Of a stretch of DNA of 64,000 bases, positions 41,063 to 50,544 are shown one piece after another (within the stretch, counting starts at the first letter, position 1; each line of letters begins with the position of its first letter). A program made the position numbers and the translations under genes. The DNA comes from Streptomyces sp. HmicA12 (GTDB lineage: Bacteria; Actinomycetota; Actinomycetes; Streptomycetales; Streptomycetaceae): contig NZ_KB891802.1 in assembly GCF_000373565.1 (NCBI RefSeq), positions 24,835 through 88,834 on the forward strand. Direction: 5' to 3'. The notes beneath the pieces are model-generated. The model was not told where the DNA came from. It did not search any database and was given only the letters and a program-made list of their open reading frames with translations.

Positions 41063-43078
41063 ATGAAGATCTTGAACCGGCCCCCGGCGCCGCCCCGGTC
41101 CGCCGTCCCCACGGCCCGTCACCCCGAGGCGCCACCGGGGCGGCCGCAGCGGCAGGAGCGGCCGGACCGGGTGGTGCCGGGCTGGTCGGTGCCCGTCGCC
41201 GTGCTCGCCGGAACGCTCCTCGTCGGGCTCCGGGCGGCCCGGCTCGGGCAGTGGATCGTCGACGACGCCGCCGTCACCTTCGCCTACGCCCGCAGTGTGG
41301 GGGAGGGGCACGGCTTCGTGCAGCAGCCGGGGGCCGGGCCCGTCGAGGGGTACTCCAACCCGGCGTGGCTCGCGCTGCTGGTGGCCGGCCGGGCGCTCGG
41401 ACTCCTCGACCGCGGGGCCTGGTTCGGGATCAGCGACCTCGTCCTCTTCCCGAAGGCGCTCGCCCTCGCCTGTGTCGCGGGGACGCTCGCCTGTGTCGCG
41501 GTCGTGGCCCGTGCCGCGCTCGCCGGGCGGGCGTGGATCGCGGTGCTCGCCGCGGGCGCGCTGCTCGCGGCCGATCACGCGTACGTGGTGTGGAGCTTCT
41601 CCGGCCTGGAGAACGCGCTGTACGGTCTCGCCGCCGCGGCCCTCGGCGCGCTGCTCGTGCGCGGCGCCGCCCGGCTCGCCGCGCCCGGTCCCGCCTGCGC
41701 CGCCGCCGGTCTCGCGCTGCTTGCCGCGCTGACCCGGCCGGACGGGGCCGTGCTCGCCGCCGCGTACCCGCTCACCGCGCTGTTGCTGCGCGGCCGTGGC
41801 GCCGTGCGCTGGGCTCTTGTCAACTGCGCCGGCTTCGCGGCCGGTTACGGGGTGTTCCTGTGGTGGCGGCATGCCACGTTCGGCCGCTGGGTGCCCAACA
41901 CGGCTGTCGCCAAGGCCCAACAGGCACCGGATCTGGCCGACTTGGGGAAGGTCGGCGAACTGCTCGGCTACGCGGGGTGGGCGTTCGTCCTCGTCTGCGT
42001 CGGCTGCGCGGGCGTCGTCGTGGCCCGGCCGGGACCGCCGCGGCGCGCCGTCGCCGTGCTGTGCGTGCCGCTCGGGCTCACCCTTCTCGCGTACGGGGCG
42101 CTCGCGCCGGACTGGATGCCGCTGTACCGGTTCGCCACCCCGGTGTGGGTGCTCGGCTCCGCCGTCGCCGCACTCGCCCTCACCGGCGCCTTCGCCGGGG
42201 CCCGGCCAAGGGCCCGGCTGCTGCTCGGCTGCGCCCTGGCCGGGGCGCTCACCCTCTCCCTCGCCGGGCAGCAGGAACAGGGCGCCGGGTTCCGCCGTGA
42301 GCCGACCCTGTCCATGTGCTGGGTCGCCGACCGGTACGGCCGCACCTTCGACAGCTACGCGGACCGGCTCGCCCTGGGCCCCGGGGCCGTCGCCGCGCTG
42401 CCCGACCTCGGCGGCACCCTGCTCAGCAGCCGGCTCCGGGTCGTGGACGTCGCCGGGCTCACCGACCGCCGGATCGCCGACGCGTACGCGGCCGGGGACA
42501 AGGCCGCGCTCACCCGCTACGTCCTGCGGGAGGTCCGCCCCGAACTGATCCACGCCCACGCCGCCTGGCCCGGCAGGACGGGTCTCACCCCGGCCCGGCT
42601 GAGCGCGGCCGGCTACGTGCCGCTGTACCGCGAGGAGAACGGCGGCGACTGGGTCCTGGCCGCCGCGGTCCCCGGCGGGCAGCGCCGTATCGACGCCGTA
42701 CGGCAATGGGCGAAGCCCCGTATCGACCGGATGCGCCACGAGAAGCACCACGAGCGCGGCCGACTCGGCGACTGCGGGGCCCGCCTGACCCCGGCCCGCG
42801 CCCTGACGTCCGCGCCGCGCACCGCCCCACCGCTCCCCGGCCCCGGCACCTCGGCCCGTCCGATCCCGCTCGCCACGCCAGGCGCACCGCTGTCGCGGGT
42901 GGCGCCGGCGACGATCCGCCGCGATGCGCGGCCCGCGACCGTCCCCGCTCCCGCTCCGGGGCCGGCCCCCCGTGTGCCGCTCCCGGGCCCCGGCACCTCG
43001 GCCCGGCCCATCCCGCTCGCCACGCCGAATCCGCCGCCGGCCCCGCTCATGCCCGCCGTCGCCCGGAAGGCCCTGTGA
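41063..43078 (+). CDS. AftB-like GT-C membrane glycosyltransferase with repetitive C-terminal tail
   Basis: 671 residues. After about 45 residues come some ten helices. The first outer loop is VDDAAVTFAYARSVGEGHGFVQQPGAGPVEGYSNPAWLALLVAGRALG. The DD, EGHG and PVEGYSN-x-x-W features match the AftB-type arabinosyltransferases of actinobacterial walls (GT-C, lipid-phosphate sugar donor). The soluble part (about 410-560) has VVDVAGLTDRRIADAY. The last 100 residues are Pro/Ala-rich and contain LPGPGTSARPIPLATP twice (DNA 42833-42880 and 42980-43027). The stop overlaps the acyltransferase start (TGATG). Sugar identity unknown. Confidence 0.82.
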   Translation: MKILNRPPAPPRSAVPTARHPEAPPGRPQRQERPDRVVPGWSVPVAVLAGTLLVGLRAARLGQWIVDDAAVTFAYARSVGEGHGFVQQPGAGPVEGYSNPAWLALLVAGRALGLLDRGAWFGISDLVLFPKALALACVAGTLACVAVVARAALAGRAWIAVLAAGALLAADHAYVVWSFSGLENALYGLAAAALGALLVRGAARLAAPGPACAAAGLALLAALTRPDGAVLAAAYPLTALLLRGRGAVRWALVNCAGFAAGYGVFLWWRHATFGRWVPNTAVAKAQQAPDLADLGKVGELLGYAGWAFVLVCVGCAGVVVARPGPPRRAVAVLCVPLGLTLLAYGALAPDWMPLYRFATPVWVLGSAVAALALTGAFAGARPRARLLLGCALAGALTLSLAGQQEQGAGFRREPTLSMCWVADRYGRTFDSYADRLALGPGAVAALPDLGGTLLSSRLRVVDVAGLTDRRIADAYAAGDKAALTRYVLREVRPELIHAHAAWPGRTGLTPARLSAAGYVPLYREENGGDWVLAAAVPGGQRRIDAVRQWAKPRIDRMRHEKHHERGRLGDCGARLTPARALTSAPRTAPPLPGPGTSARPIPLATPGAPLSRVAPATIRRDARPATVPAPAPGPAPRVPLPGPGTSARPIPLATPNPPPAPLMPAVARKAL

Positions 43079-44205
43079 TGACGACCGCGCTCGTCCCGCG
43101 CCAGTCGCCGCTGCGGCAGCGGGCCCGTGTGCCGCGCAGTGACCGGCTCGACTCGCTCACCGGGCTGCGCTTCCTCGCCGCGTTCGCCGTGTTCACGCAC
43201 CACTTCACGGGGGCGAGCGCGGCCGGCGGCGTCGCGCACGCGCCCTTGCTGTTCCCGTACTCGACGATGGGGGTCTACGGGGTCGGGTTCTTCTTCGTCC
43301 TGTCCGGGTTCCTGCTGGCCTGGGGGCACCGGTCGGGGACGCCCGCGCGGGTCTTCTACCGGCGGCGCGCGGCCCGCGTCCTGCCGCTGCATCTCGCGGC
43401 GACCTTGCCGTGTCTGTGGGTGTTCCACGTGTGGGGCGGCGTGCCGTGGGACCTGCCGAGTCTCCTGGCCTCGCTGGTCCTCGTGCAGACCTGGTTCCCG
43501 GGCGTCGTCCCGATGTTCCCGGGCAACGGCGTGTCGTGGACGCTGAGCGTCGAGGCGTTCTTCTATCTGCTGTTCCCGCTCGTCATCCGGGGTGCCTACC
43601 GGCTGCGTACGCGGACGCTGCTGGCGCTCGCCGCGGCCGGTCTCGTCGCCATGTGGGGCGTCAACCGGTGGGCCTCGACGCACCTTTCGCCCTTCCACGC
43701 CGAGTGGCTGATGCGGCACCCGCTGGCCCGGCTGCCCGAGTTCGCGCTCGGACTCGCGCTCGCGGTGGCGGTGGGGCGCGGGCTGCGCGTCCCCGTGCGG
43801 CCCGGGCCGCTTGCCGTCGTCTTCGCCGCGTACACCGTCGTGTACGTCCACCGCGACGCCTGGCTCCCGGCAGGGGTGGCCGGTCAACTGGACGCGTCCG
43901 TACGGCCGTTCGTCGCCCTCTTCTCGGTGCTCGTCATCGTCGCCTGCACGCAGCGCGAGCGCGACGGGCGGCGCGGCCGGCTCTGCGCGCCGTTCATGGT
44001 GCGGCTCGGCACCTGGTCGTACGCCTTCTATCTGCTGCACCAGACCGTCGACCGGCTGATCGTCGAGCGATGGGGACGCGCCGTGCCCGGCGACCGGAAC
44101 GTGTTCACCCTGATCGGCGTCGCGACCGTCGTCGTCGCCCTGTCCTGGGCCGCGTACACCTACGTCGAGGAGCCCGCCCGGCGCCGCTGGGCCCGCGCCG
44201 GATGA
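43078..44205 (+). CDS. acyltransferase 3 family membrane protein (OafA-like)
   Basis: 375 residues, about ten helices. The family start LDSLTGLRFLAAFAVFTHHFTG contains the conserved His pair. FFFVLSGFLLAWGH, FYRRRAARVLPLHLAA with the Arg-rich motif, and PGNGVSWTLSVEAFFYLLFPLV follow. These enzymes O-acetylate (or acylate) surface sugars using cytoplasmic acyl-CoA. GGAAGG precedes ATG 43078 (GTG 43075 is possible). It is coupled to the AftB-like gene, so acetylation of the same glycan is likely. It ends in an inverted repeat. Confidence 0.92.
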   Translation: MTTALVPRQSPLRQRARVPRSDRLDSLTGLRFLAAFAVFTHHFTGASAAGGVAHAPLLFPYSTMGVYGVGFFFVLSGFLLAWGHRSGTPARVFYRRRAARVLPLHLAATLPCLWVFHVWGGVPWDLPSLLASLVLVQTWFPGVVPMFPGNGVSWTLSVEAFFYLLFPLVIRGAYRLRTRTLLALAAAGLVAMWGVNRWASTHLSPFHAEWLMRHPLARLPEFALGLALAVAVGRGLRVPVRPGPLAVVFAAYTVVYVHRDAWLPAGVAGQLDASVRPFVALFSVLVIVACTQRERDGRRGRLCAPFMVRLGTWSYAFYLLHQTVDRLIVERWGRAVPGDRNVFTLIGVATVVVALSWAAYTYVEEPARRRWARAG

Positions 44206-44206
44206 A

Positions 44207-44238
44207 CGGTCACCCATATGGCCCATGCGGGGTGACCG
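44207..44238 (+). terminator. inverted repeat after acyltransferase gene
   Basis: Perfect 9-bp arms CGGTCACCC (44207-44215) and GGGTGACCG (44230-44238) with a 14-nt loop start 2 nt after the stop codon. It lies 68 nt before the large TagF-like gene, so it may end the first unit or act as an operator or attenuator for the second. Confidence 0.5.
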
Positions 44239-44305
44239 GCGTCAACGGCACCGGTTGTTAACGCGTACACCCATCGCCGTTCGCCGGAAGGAATGTGCGC
44301 AGCGC

Positions 44306-47300
44306 ATGACACCCCGACTCACCGTTGTCGTCCCCATCTACAACGTCGAGGAGTACCTCGGCGCATGCCTGGAGTCGCTGTCGGCGCAGACCGTGCGTGA
44401 CCTGGAAGTCGTCATGGTCGACGACGGCTCCACCGACGGCAGCGGAGAGATCGCGCGCGACTTCGCCGAACGGGACGACCGGTTCCGGCTCGTGGAGCAG
44501 GCCAACGCCGGGCTCGGCGCCGCCCGCAACGCGGGCGCCCGGCACGCCCGCGGCACCCACCTGGCGTTCGTGGACAGCGACGACGTGATCCCCGTCGGCG
44601 CCTACGAACTGATGCTGGACAGCCTCGCGGAGTCCGGCTCCGACTTCGCCACCGGCAACGTCTTCCGGCTGCGCGCGAACGGCGTCGAGGCGCAGTCCCC
44701 CATGTTCCGCAAGCCGATGGCCACCACCCGCACCGCCACCCACGTCACCCGCGACTGGGACCTGCTCGTCGACCGCATCGCCTGCAACAAGGTGTTCCGG
44801 CGCGACTTCTGGGAGAACAACTCCTTCGCCTTCCCCGAGGGCGTCCTCTTCGAGGACATCCCCACCGTGCTGCCCGCCCACTTCCTCGCCCGCGGCGTCG
44901 ACGTCCTCAGCGACACCGTCTACCTGTGGCGCGACCGCGACGGCTCCATCACCACCCGCCGCGCCCAGCCCCGCGCCGTCCGCGACCGCACCGAATCCTG
45001 CGCCTCGGTCAGCCGCTTCCTCGACGGGCACGACAAGTGGCGGGAGGCCAAGCGGCGCTACGACTCCAGCGTCCTGTCCAGCGACCTGTGGCTGTTCATG
45101 GAGGCACTGCCGGACGGCGCGGCCGACTACCACGAGGCGTTCCTCGACCACGCCAACTCCTTCCTGGACACGGTCGATCCGGGCGTCGTCGACGAGCTGC
45201 CGCTCAGCCTGCGCGTGCGCTGGCACCTGGTCCGCGAGCGCCGGATGACCGACCTGCTGGCGTTCATGGCGTACGAGAAGGCCAACCCGGGCACCTTCCG
45301 CGCCCGCCGCGGACTGCGCGGCCGCCGCGCCGACTTCCCGGCGCTCGGCACGCCGCTGCCGCGCGCGGTCGCCGGACTCGCCACCTCCGAACTGCCGCTC
45401 AACGCCCGTATCACCCAGGCCGTCTGGGGCGAGGACGGCAAGCTGCGGCTCAAGGGCTACGCCTACGTACGGAACATGCCCGCGGGCCGGCTGGCCGCCC
45501 GCGCCCGCGTCGCCTGGCTGCGGGCCGGCAGGCGGCGGGCGGTGCCGCTGCGGCTGCAGACCGTGCGCTCCCGCGAGGCCACCCTCAACTCCCGCCAGGG
45601 AATGCACAATTACGACCGCGCCGGCTTCGAGACCGTCGTCGACCCGGCCAGGCTCGTCACCGCACGGGCCAGCACCACCTGGAACCTGGAGCTCGGCGCG
45701 TACGCGGGCAGCCTGCTGCCGCGCACCGGACCGGTCCGCATGGGCGGCGGCTGCCCGCTGCCGGTCCGCCAGCTCGACGACTTCCTGCGGGTCGTGCCCA
45801 CCCTCGACGCGGGACGCCTGCGACTGCGCGTGGAGCGCCCCGGGGCGCGGCTCGTCGCGCACACCCGGGCCGGGGACGTCCTGCGCGTCGAGGGCGAGAC
45901 GGCGCCGGGCGCGCCGGGCGATCCGGTCGCCGTCCGCGTCCAGAACTGGCGGTCCAAGGAGTTCCACGACCTGCCCGTGACCGCGTCCGGCCGCACCTTC
46001 ACCGCGGACGTCCCGCTCGCCCTGTTCGGCGGCGCCGAGGACGTGGCCGATCCCTGGGGCGCCACCCTGGTCCTGCGCGGCGGCAAGGTGACCCCGCTCG
46101 CCGTGCGCCCCGACATCGCGCCCGGCCGCTACGGCCTCGGCGGCGGCCGCGAACTGATGGTGCTCGCCAACCCGTCGGGCAACACCGAACTGCGCGACCA
46201 GACCGTGCGCCCCGTCGTCGACACCGTCCGCTGGGAGGAGTGCGCCGAGGCCGACTGCCGGGTCTGCGGGGACTGCCGCGAACCCGGGCACCTGCTCCTC
46301 GCGGGCAGCTACCCGGCGCCCGGCGCCCGCGAGCTGGTCCTCGTGCACGACGGCCACGGCGAGGAGGCCGTGCTCCCGGTCACCGTCGCCGACGGCCGCT
46401 TCGAGGCGCTCGTGCGCCCGCACGCCGTGGACGGCCCCGCGGGCGTCCTGCCGCTCCTCGAAGGCGCCTGGCAGCCGTATCTGCGCGAGCCCGGCGACAG
46501 CGACCCCGACCACCGGGTGCCGGTCCTGGTCGCCCCCGCCCGGCACGCGGAGCTGCCGCTCGTACGGACCCTGCGCGGCCGGGACTTCACCGTGCGGCGC
46601 CGCCGCCACGACCAGCTCCTGATCGTCTCGGGCTCCTCGCTCGCCGAGTCGGACCGGGGGCGCGGCGCCCAGGCCGCGCTGCGCGAGCGGTACGCCGCCT
46701 GGCGCACCCTGCCCCGCCGCGACACCGTCCTGCACATCAGCTTCGACGGCCGCCAGTACTCCGACTCGCCGCGCGCCGTGCACGCCGAACTCATGGCACG
46801 TGGAACCGAGTTGGAGCACCTGTGGGTCGTCCGCGACCAGCAGGTGGAGCTGCCGCCGGGCGCCACGCCCGTCGCCCTGTGGAGCGCCGAGTGGCACGAG
46901 GCGCTGGCCCGCAGCCGCTACATCGTCACCAACACCCAGCTGCCCGAGTGGTTCGAGCGGGCCGAGGGACAGTACGTCGTCCAGACCTGGCACGGCACCC
47001 CGCTCAAGCGGATCGGCCGCGACATCGCCGGCAGCGTCTCCGCCAACCCGAAGTACATCGCCACCCTGCCCGCCCGCGCCGACCAGTGGTCGCTGCTCGT
47101 CTCCCCGAACAGCTTCTCCACGCCCGTGCTGCGCGGCGCCTTCGGCTACACCGGCGACGTCCTCGCCTCGGGCTACCCGCGCAACGACCTGCTGCGCGCC
47201 CCCGACCGCGACAAGCTCGCCGCCGCCGTCCGCGAGCGGCTCGGCATCCCCGAGGGCAAGCGCGTCATCCTCTACGCGCCGACCTGGCGCGAGAACCAGC

Positions 47301-47812
47301 CCCGCACCTCCGGCAAGTACGGCCTCGACCTCCAGCTCGACCTGGAGGCGGCCGAGGCGGCCCTCGGCGACGAGCACGTCCTGCTGGTGCGCCGCCACTA
47401 CATGGTCGGCGGCGCGCTGCCCGTCACCGAGTTCGTCCGCGACGTCAGCCGCCACCCCGACGCGGCCGAACTCCTGCTGATCGCCGATGTGCTGGTCACC
47501 GACTACTCGTCGATGATGTTCGACTTCGCGCAGACCGGCCGGCCGATGGTCTTCCACACGTACGACCTCGACCACTACCGCGACACCCTGCGTGGCTTCT
47601 ACTTCGACTTCGCCGCCCAGGCGCCCGGCCCCCTGCTGCGCAGCAGCGACGAGGTGATCGCCGCGCTGCTCGACGCGGACGCCGCCGTCGCCGGGCACCG
47701 GGACGCCTACGAGCGGTTCCGCGAGGCGTTCTGCGACCTCGACGACGGCACCGCCGCGGCCCAGGTCGTCGACGCGATGCTCGCCCACGGCCCGGCAGGG
47801 GGCGGGCTGTGA
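44306..47812 (+). CDS. very large GT2 + TagF-like CDP-glycerol glycerophosphotransferase
   Basis: 1168 residues. The GT2 domain (1-230) has VVPIYNVEEYLGACLESLSAQT, VDDGSTDGSG (38-47) and VDSDD (89-93). The middle (about 380-780) is beta-rich, unlike the shorter paralogues, and contains Cys646-x4-Cys651-x2-Cys654-x2-Cys657. The TagF-like C-terminus has TWHGTPLKRIG (His896), GYPRNDLL, LYAPTWRENQP, LVRRHYM (His1031) and TDYSSMMFDFAQTGRPM. All catalytic signatures are intact. It would polymerise glycerol phosphate (or a sugar-phosphate) at the inner face. GGAAGGAA lies 12 nt before ATG 44306, a little far. It overlaps the next gene by GTGA. Confidence 0.88.
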   Translation: MTPRLTVVVPIYNVEEYLGACLESLSAQTVRDLEVVMVDDGSTDGSGEIARDFAERDDRFRLVEQANAGLGAARNAGARHARGTHLAFVDSDDVIPVGAYELMLDSLAESGSDFATGNVFRLRANGVEAQSPMFRKPMATTRTATHVTRDWDLLVDRIACNKVFRRDFWENNSFAFPEGVLFEDIPTVLPAHFLARGVDVLSDTVYLWRDRDGSITTRRAQPRAVRDRTESCASVSRFLDGHDKWREAKRRYDSSVLSSDLWLFMEALPDGAADYHEAFLDHANSFLDTVDPGVVDELPLSLRVRWHLVRERRMTDLLAFMAYEKANPGTFRARRGLRGRRADFPALGTPLPRAVAGLATSELPLNARITQAVWGEDGKLRLKGYAYVRNMPAGRLAARARVAWLRAGRRRAVPLRLQTVRSREATLNSRQGMHNYDRAGFETVVDPARLVTARASTTWNLELGAYAGSLLPRTGPVRMGGGCPLPVRQLDDFLRVVPTLDAGRLRLRVERPGARLVAHTRAGDVLRVEGETAPGAPGDPVAVRVQNWRSKEFHDLPVTASGRTFTADVPLALFGGAEDVADPWGATLVLRGGKVTPLAVRPDIAPGRYGLGGGRELMVLANPSGNTELRDQTVRPVVDTVRWEECAEADCRVCGDCREPGHLLLAGSYPAPGARELVLVHDGHGEEAVLPVTVADGRFEALVRPHAVDGPAGVLPLLEGAWQPYLREPGDSDPDHRVPVLVAPARHAELPLVRTLRGRDFTVRRRRHDQLLIVSGSSLAESDRGRGAQAALRERYAAWRTLPRRDTVLHISFDGRQYSDSPRAVHAELMARGTELEHLWVVRDQQVELPPGATPVALWSAEWHEALARSRYIVTNTQLPEWFERAEGQYVVQTWHGTPLKRIGRDIAGSVSANPKYIATLPARADQWSLLVSPNSFSTPVLRGAFGYTGDVLASGYPRNDLLRAPDRDKLAAAVRERLGIPEGKRVILYAPTWRENQPRTSGKYGLDLQLDLEAAEAALGDEHVLLVRRHYMVGGALPVTEFVRDVSRHPDAAELLLIADVLVTDYSSMMFDFAQTGRPMVFHTYDLDHYRDTLRGFYFDFAAQAPGPLLRSSDEVIAALLDADAAVAGHRDAYERFREAFCDLDDGTAAAQVVDAMLAHGPAGGGL

Positions 47813-50544
47813 GCGGCGCCGGGGGCGATCCGTTCGACGTCAGCGTGGTGGTGGCCTGCCCCGCGGGCACGCACCCGGCGCGGCTGCGGGCCACGGTCGA
47901 CTCCGTCCTCGACCAGACCCTGGCCCGCAGCGAGGCCGTCCTCACCGGCGACGGCGTCGGGGAGCACGGCGCCGCCCTCGCCGCCGACCACCCCCACCGG
48001 GTCGGCACCGGGGCGCCCCGCGGCACGTACGTCGTGCCGCTCGCCCCCGGTGAACTCCTGGAGCGCAACGCCTGCCGCAACCTGTACGCCGCCGCCCGGC
48101 GCACCGGCGCCGACCTGGTCGCGGGCCGCTGGACCCGGTCGGCCGGCGACGGCTCGGCGCGGTCGGCGCCCGGGTGGCAGGCGGACCTGTACGGCAGGTC
48201 GCGGGTCGTGACGGACCCGGCCGACGCGCCGGAACTGGTGACGCGGGACGCGCTCGACGCCGGCTTCGGCGTGCGCCGCGCGTGGGCGCACGGGGTGGCC
48301 GGGGGAGTTCTCGGCGCCCGGTCGGGCCTCGCGCTCGCGCTCGCCGCGAGCCGGATCGCCCTCGTCCCGAACCTCGTCGTCACCGGCCGCGCCGCCCCCG
48401 ACCCGCTGCGCGAGCTACCGGCCGCCGTCGCGGCGCAGCGCCACGCGCTGTCCCTGCTCACCGATCCCCGGCTGCGGGCCGCCCGCGCGCACGCCTTCCT
48501 CCTCGACCAGGTGCTGCCCTGCGCCCGCGCCTTCCTCGGCCTGTGTCGAGACGAACGGCACCAACTCGCAGCTGAGTACGCCCCGTTGCTGGACGGCCTC
48601 GTCGACGGCGACGCGCTGCACGCCCTGCCGCCCGTGGAGCGCGTCGCCGTGTCGCTGCTGGCCGACGGCGACGCGGACGGGGTGCGCGACGCCGCGTACG
48701 CCCTGGCGCGGCCCGGCACCGTCGTCACCGCGCCGCTGCGCCGCGACGGCCGCGTGTACTGGAGCGCGGAGCGGACCGGCGCCGCGTACGACATCACGGA
48801 ACTCGGCCTCCAGCACCTGGACGTGAGCGCCCTCGTGCCGCTCAACCGCGTCACCCGCTGCGCCCCCGAGGGCGGCCGGCTCGTCGTCGAGGGCGCGGTG
48901 GCGCTGCCGCCCGACGTCCTGAACGGCGAGCGGGCCGCGGCCCTCACCGCCGAGTTCGGCTTCACCGGGGGCCGGGCGACCGTGCCCGTCGACGACGTGC
49001 GGCTCACCGCGGACGGCCTCGTGTGGCGGGCCGCCGTCCCCCTCGGCGCCGTGCTGCGCCCGCGCGGCATCGGCGACCGCGACCGGGAGCCGTGCCTGCT
49101 CCTCGCCGTCGACGGCGTACGGCTGCCCCCGCTGCCGCTGTACACCGAACCGGACGCCCTGCCCGCCGACACCGCGGGCCTCCCCGCGCGCCCCCGGCTG
49201 ACCCGCCTGACGGCCGACACCTGGCAGCCGCGCAGCACCGCCTCCCACCATCTGGCGCTGTCCCTGACCGCGCGCGGCCTGCCCGCCCGCGCCGCCAACT
49301 CCCTTGCCACGCAAGCCCGTCGGCTGCTGAGCCATCGCCGTGTCGACCGCGTCCGGCACGCCCTGCGCGAGGTGTACCGGGCCCTGCACAGCCGGCGCAC
49401 CAAGACCCGCGTCTACCGTCACCTGCTGCGCCGGCTCCCCGTCAGCCGCGGCACCGTCGTCTTCGAGAGCCACATGGGCACGTGCTACGGCGACAGCCCC
49501 CGCGCCGTCCACGAGGAACTCCTCGCCCGCCGCCGCGGCGCCCGCGTCGTGTGGTCGTACGCGGACGACCCCACCGGTTTCCCGAAGGACGCCAAACTGG
49601 TGCGCCGCTGGTCCTGGCGCTACCTGTGGGCGCTCGCCCGCGCCGAGTGGTGGGTCGACAACCAGGGCTTCCCGCACGCCCTCGACAAGCCGCGGCACAC
49701 CACGTACCTCCAGACCTGGCACGGCTCCGCGTACAAGCGGATGGGCCACGACGAGATCCGCCACAAGACGCAGAACGCCCCGCAGCGCGAGCAACTCGCC
49801 CGCGCGGTGGGCCGGTTCGACAAGTTCCTCGTCCGCTCCGAGCACGACGTGAACACCCTCGCCCGCGCCTACCGCATCCCCGAGGAGCGGCTGATGCGCA
49901 TCGGCTACCCCCGCAACGACCGGCTCGTGGAGGCCCGCGGGCGCGACGAACGCGAAGGCCGCTTCCCACGCCCCGCCCTCGCCGCCGCGCTCGGCATCCC
50001 CGACCACAGGACGATCGTCCTGTACGCGCCCACGTTCCGCGGCGCACCGGGCGGCAAGCAGGCACAACTACTGCTGGACGTAAGAGAGTTCGCCGAGCGG
50101 TTCGGCGACACCCACACCCTCCTCGTGCGCGCCCATTACATGGAGACGGCGACCCTGCCCGTCACCGCGCCCGGCGCCGTCGTCGACGTCTCCCGCCACC
50201 ACGACGTCAGTGAACTCCTCTGTCTCGCCGACGTGTTGGTCACCGACTACTCGTCGATCATGTTCGACTACGCGCTCCTGGACCGCCCGATCGTGCACTT
50301 CGCCCCCGACCTCGACACGTACGCGGCCGAACGCGGCAGCTACTTCGACCTGCGGGCCCGGGCCGGTGGTCCGGTCGTCGACACGCAGGACGCGCTGCAC
50401 CGCACGCTCGCCGGGATCAAGGAGAGCGACGCCGACTGGCAGGAGGCGCGGCGCGCGTTCGCCGCCGAGTTCGGGCGCTACGACGACGGGGGGGCCGCCC
50501 GCGCCGTCGTCGACGCCCTCTTCACCCGAAGGACGGGCAGCTGA
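47809..50544 (+). CDS. large TagF-like transferase with degenerate GT2 module
   Basis: 911 residues from GTG 47809, overlapping the previous stop. The N-terminal region keeps the GT2 outline (VSVVVACPAGTHPARLRATVDSVLDQT) but has no DxD: the position reads VVPLAPGELLERNACRNLY. A beta-rich middle follows. The C-terminal module from about 540 has SHMGTCYGDSPRAVHEEL, QTWHGSAYKRMG (His638; the usual GTP is GSA), GYPRND, LYAPTFRGAPGG, LVRAHYMETA (His776) and TDYSSIMFDYALLDRPI. Both catalytic His are present. Probably a glycerophosphotransferase working after or with the preceding enzyme. The stop overlaps the GT4 start (TGATG). Confidence 0.87.
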   Translation: MSGAGGDPFDVSVVVACPAGTHPARLRATVDSVLDQTLARSEAVLTGDGVGEHGAALAADHPHRVGTGAPRGTYVVPLAPGELLERNACRNLYAAARRTGADLVAGRWTRSAGDGSARSAPGWQADLYGRSRVVTDPADAPELVTRDALDAGFGVRRAWAHGVAGGVLGARSGLALALAASRIALVPNLVVTGRAAPDPLRELPAAVAAQRHALSLLTDPRLRAARAHAFLLDQVLPCARAFLGLCRDERHQLAAEYAPLLDGLVDGDALHALPPVERVAVSLLADGDADGVRDAAYALARPGTVVTAPLRRDGRVYWSAERTGAAYDITELGLQHLDVSALVPLNRVTRCAPEGGRLVVEGAVALPPDVLNGERAAALTAEFGFTGGRATVPVDDVRLTADGLVWRAAVPLGAVLRPRGIGDRDREPCLLLAVDGVRLPPLPLYTEPDALPADTAGLPARPRLTRLTADTWQPRSTASHHLALSLTARGLPARAANSLATQARRLLSHRRVDRVRHALREVYRALHSRRTKTRVYRHLLRRLPVSRGTVVFESHMGTCYGDSPRAVHEELLARRRGARVVWSYADDPTGFPKDAKLVRRWSWRYLWALARAEWWVDNQGFPHALDKPRHTTYLQTWHGSAYKRMGHDEIRHKTQNAPQREQLARAVGRFDKFLVRSEHDVNTLARAYRIPEERLMRIGYPRNDRLVEARGRDEREGRFPRPALAAALGIPDHRTIVLYAPTFRGAPGGKQAQLLLDVREFAERFGDTHTLLVRAHYMETATLPVTAPGAVVDVSRHHDVSELLCLADVLVTDYSSIMFDYALLDRPIVHFAPDLDTYAAERGSYFDLRARAGGPVVDTQDALHRTLAGIKESDADWQEARRAFAAEFGRYDDGGAARAVVDALFTRRTGS

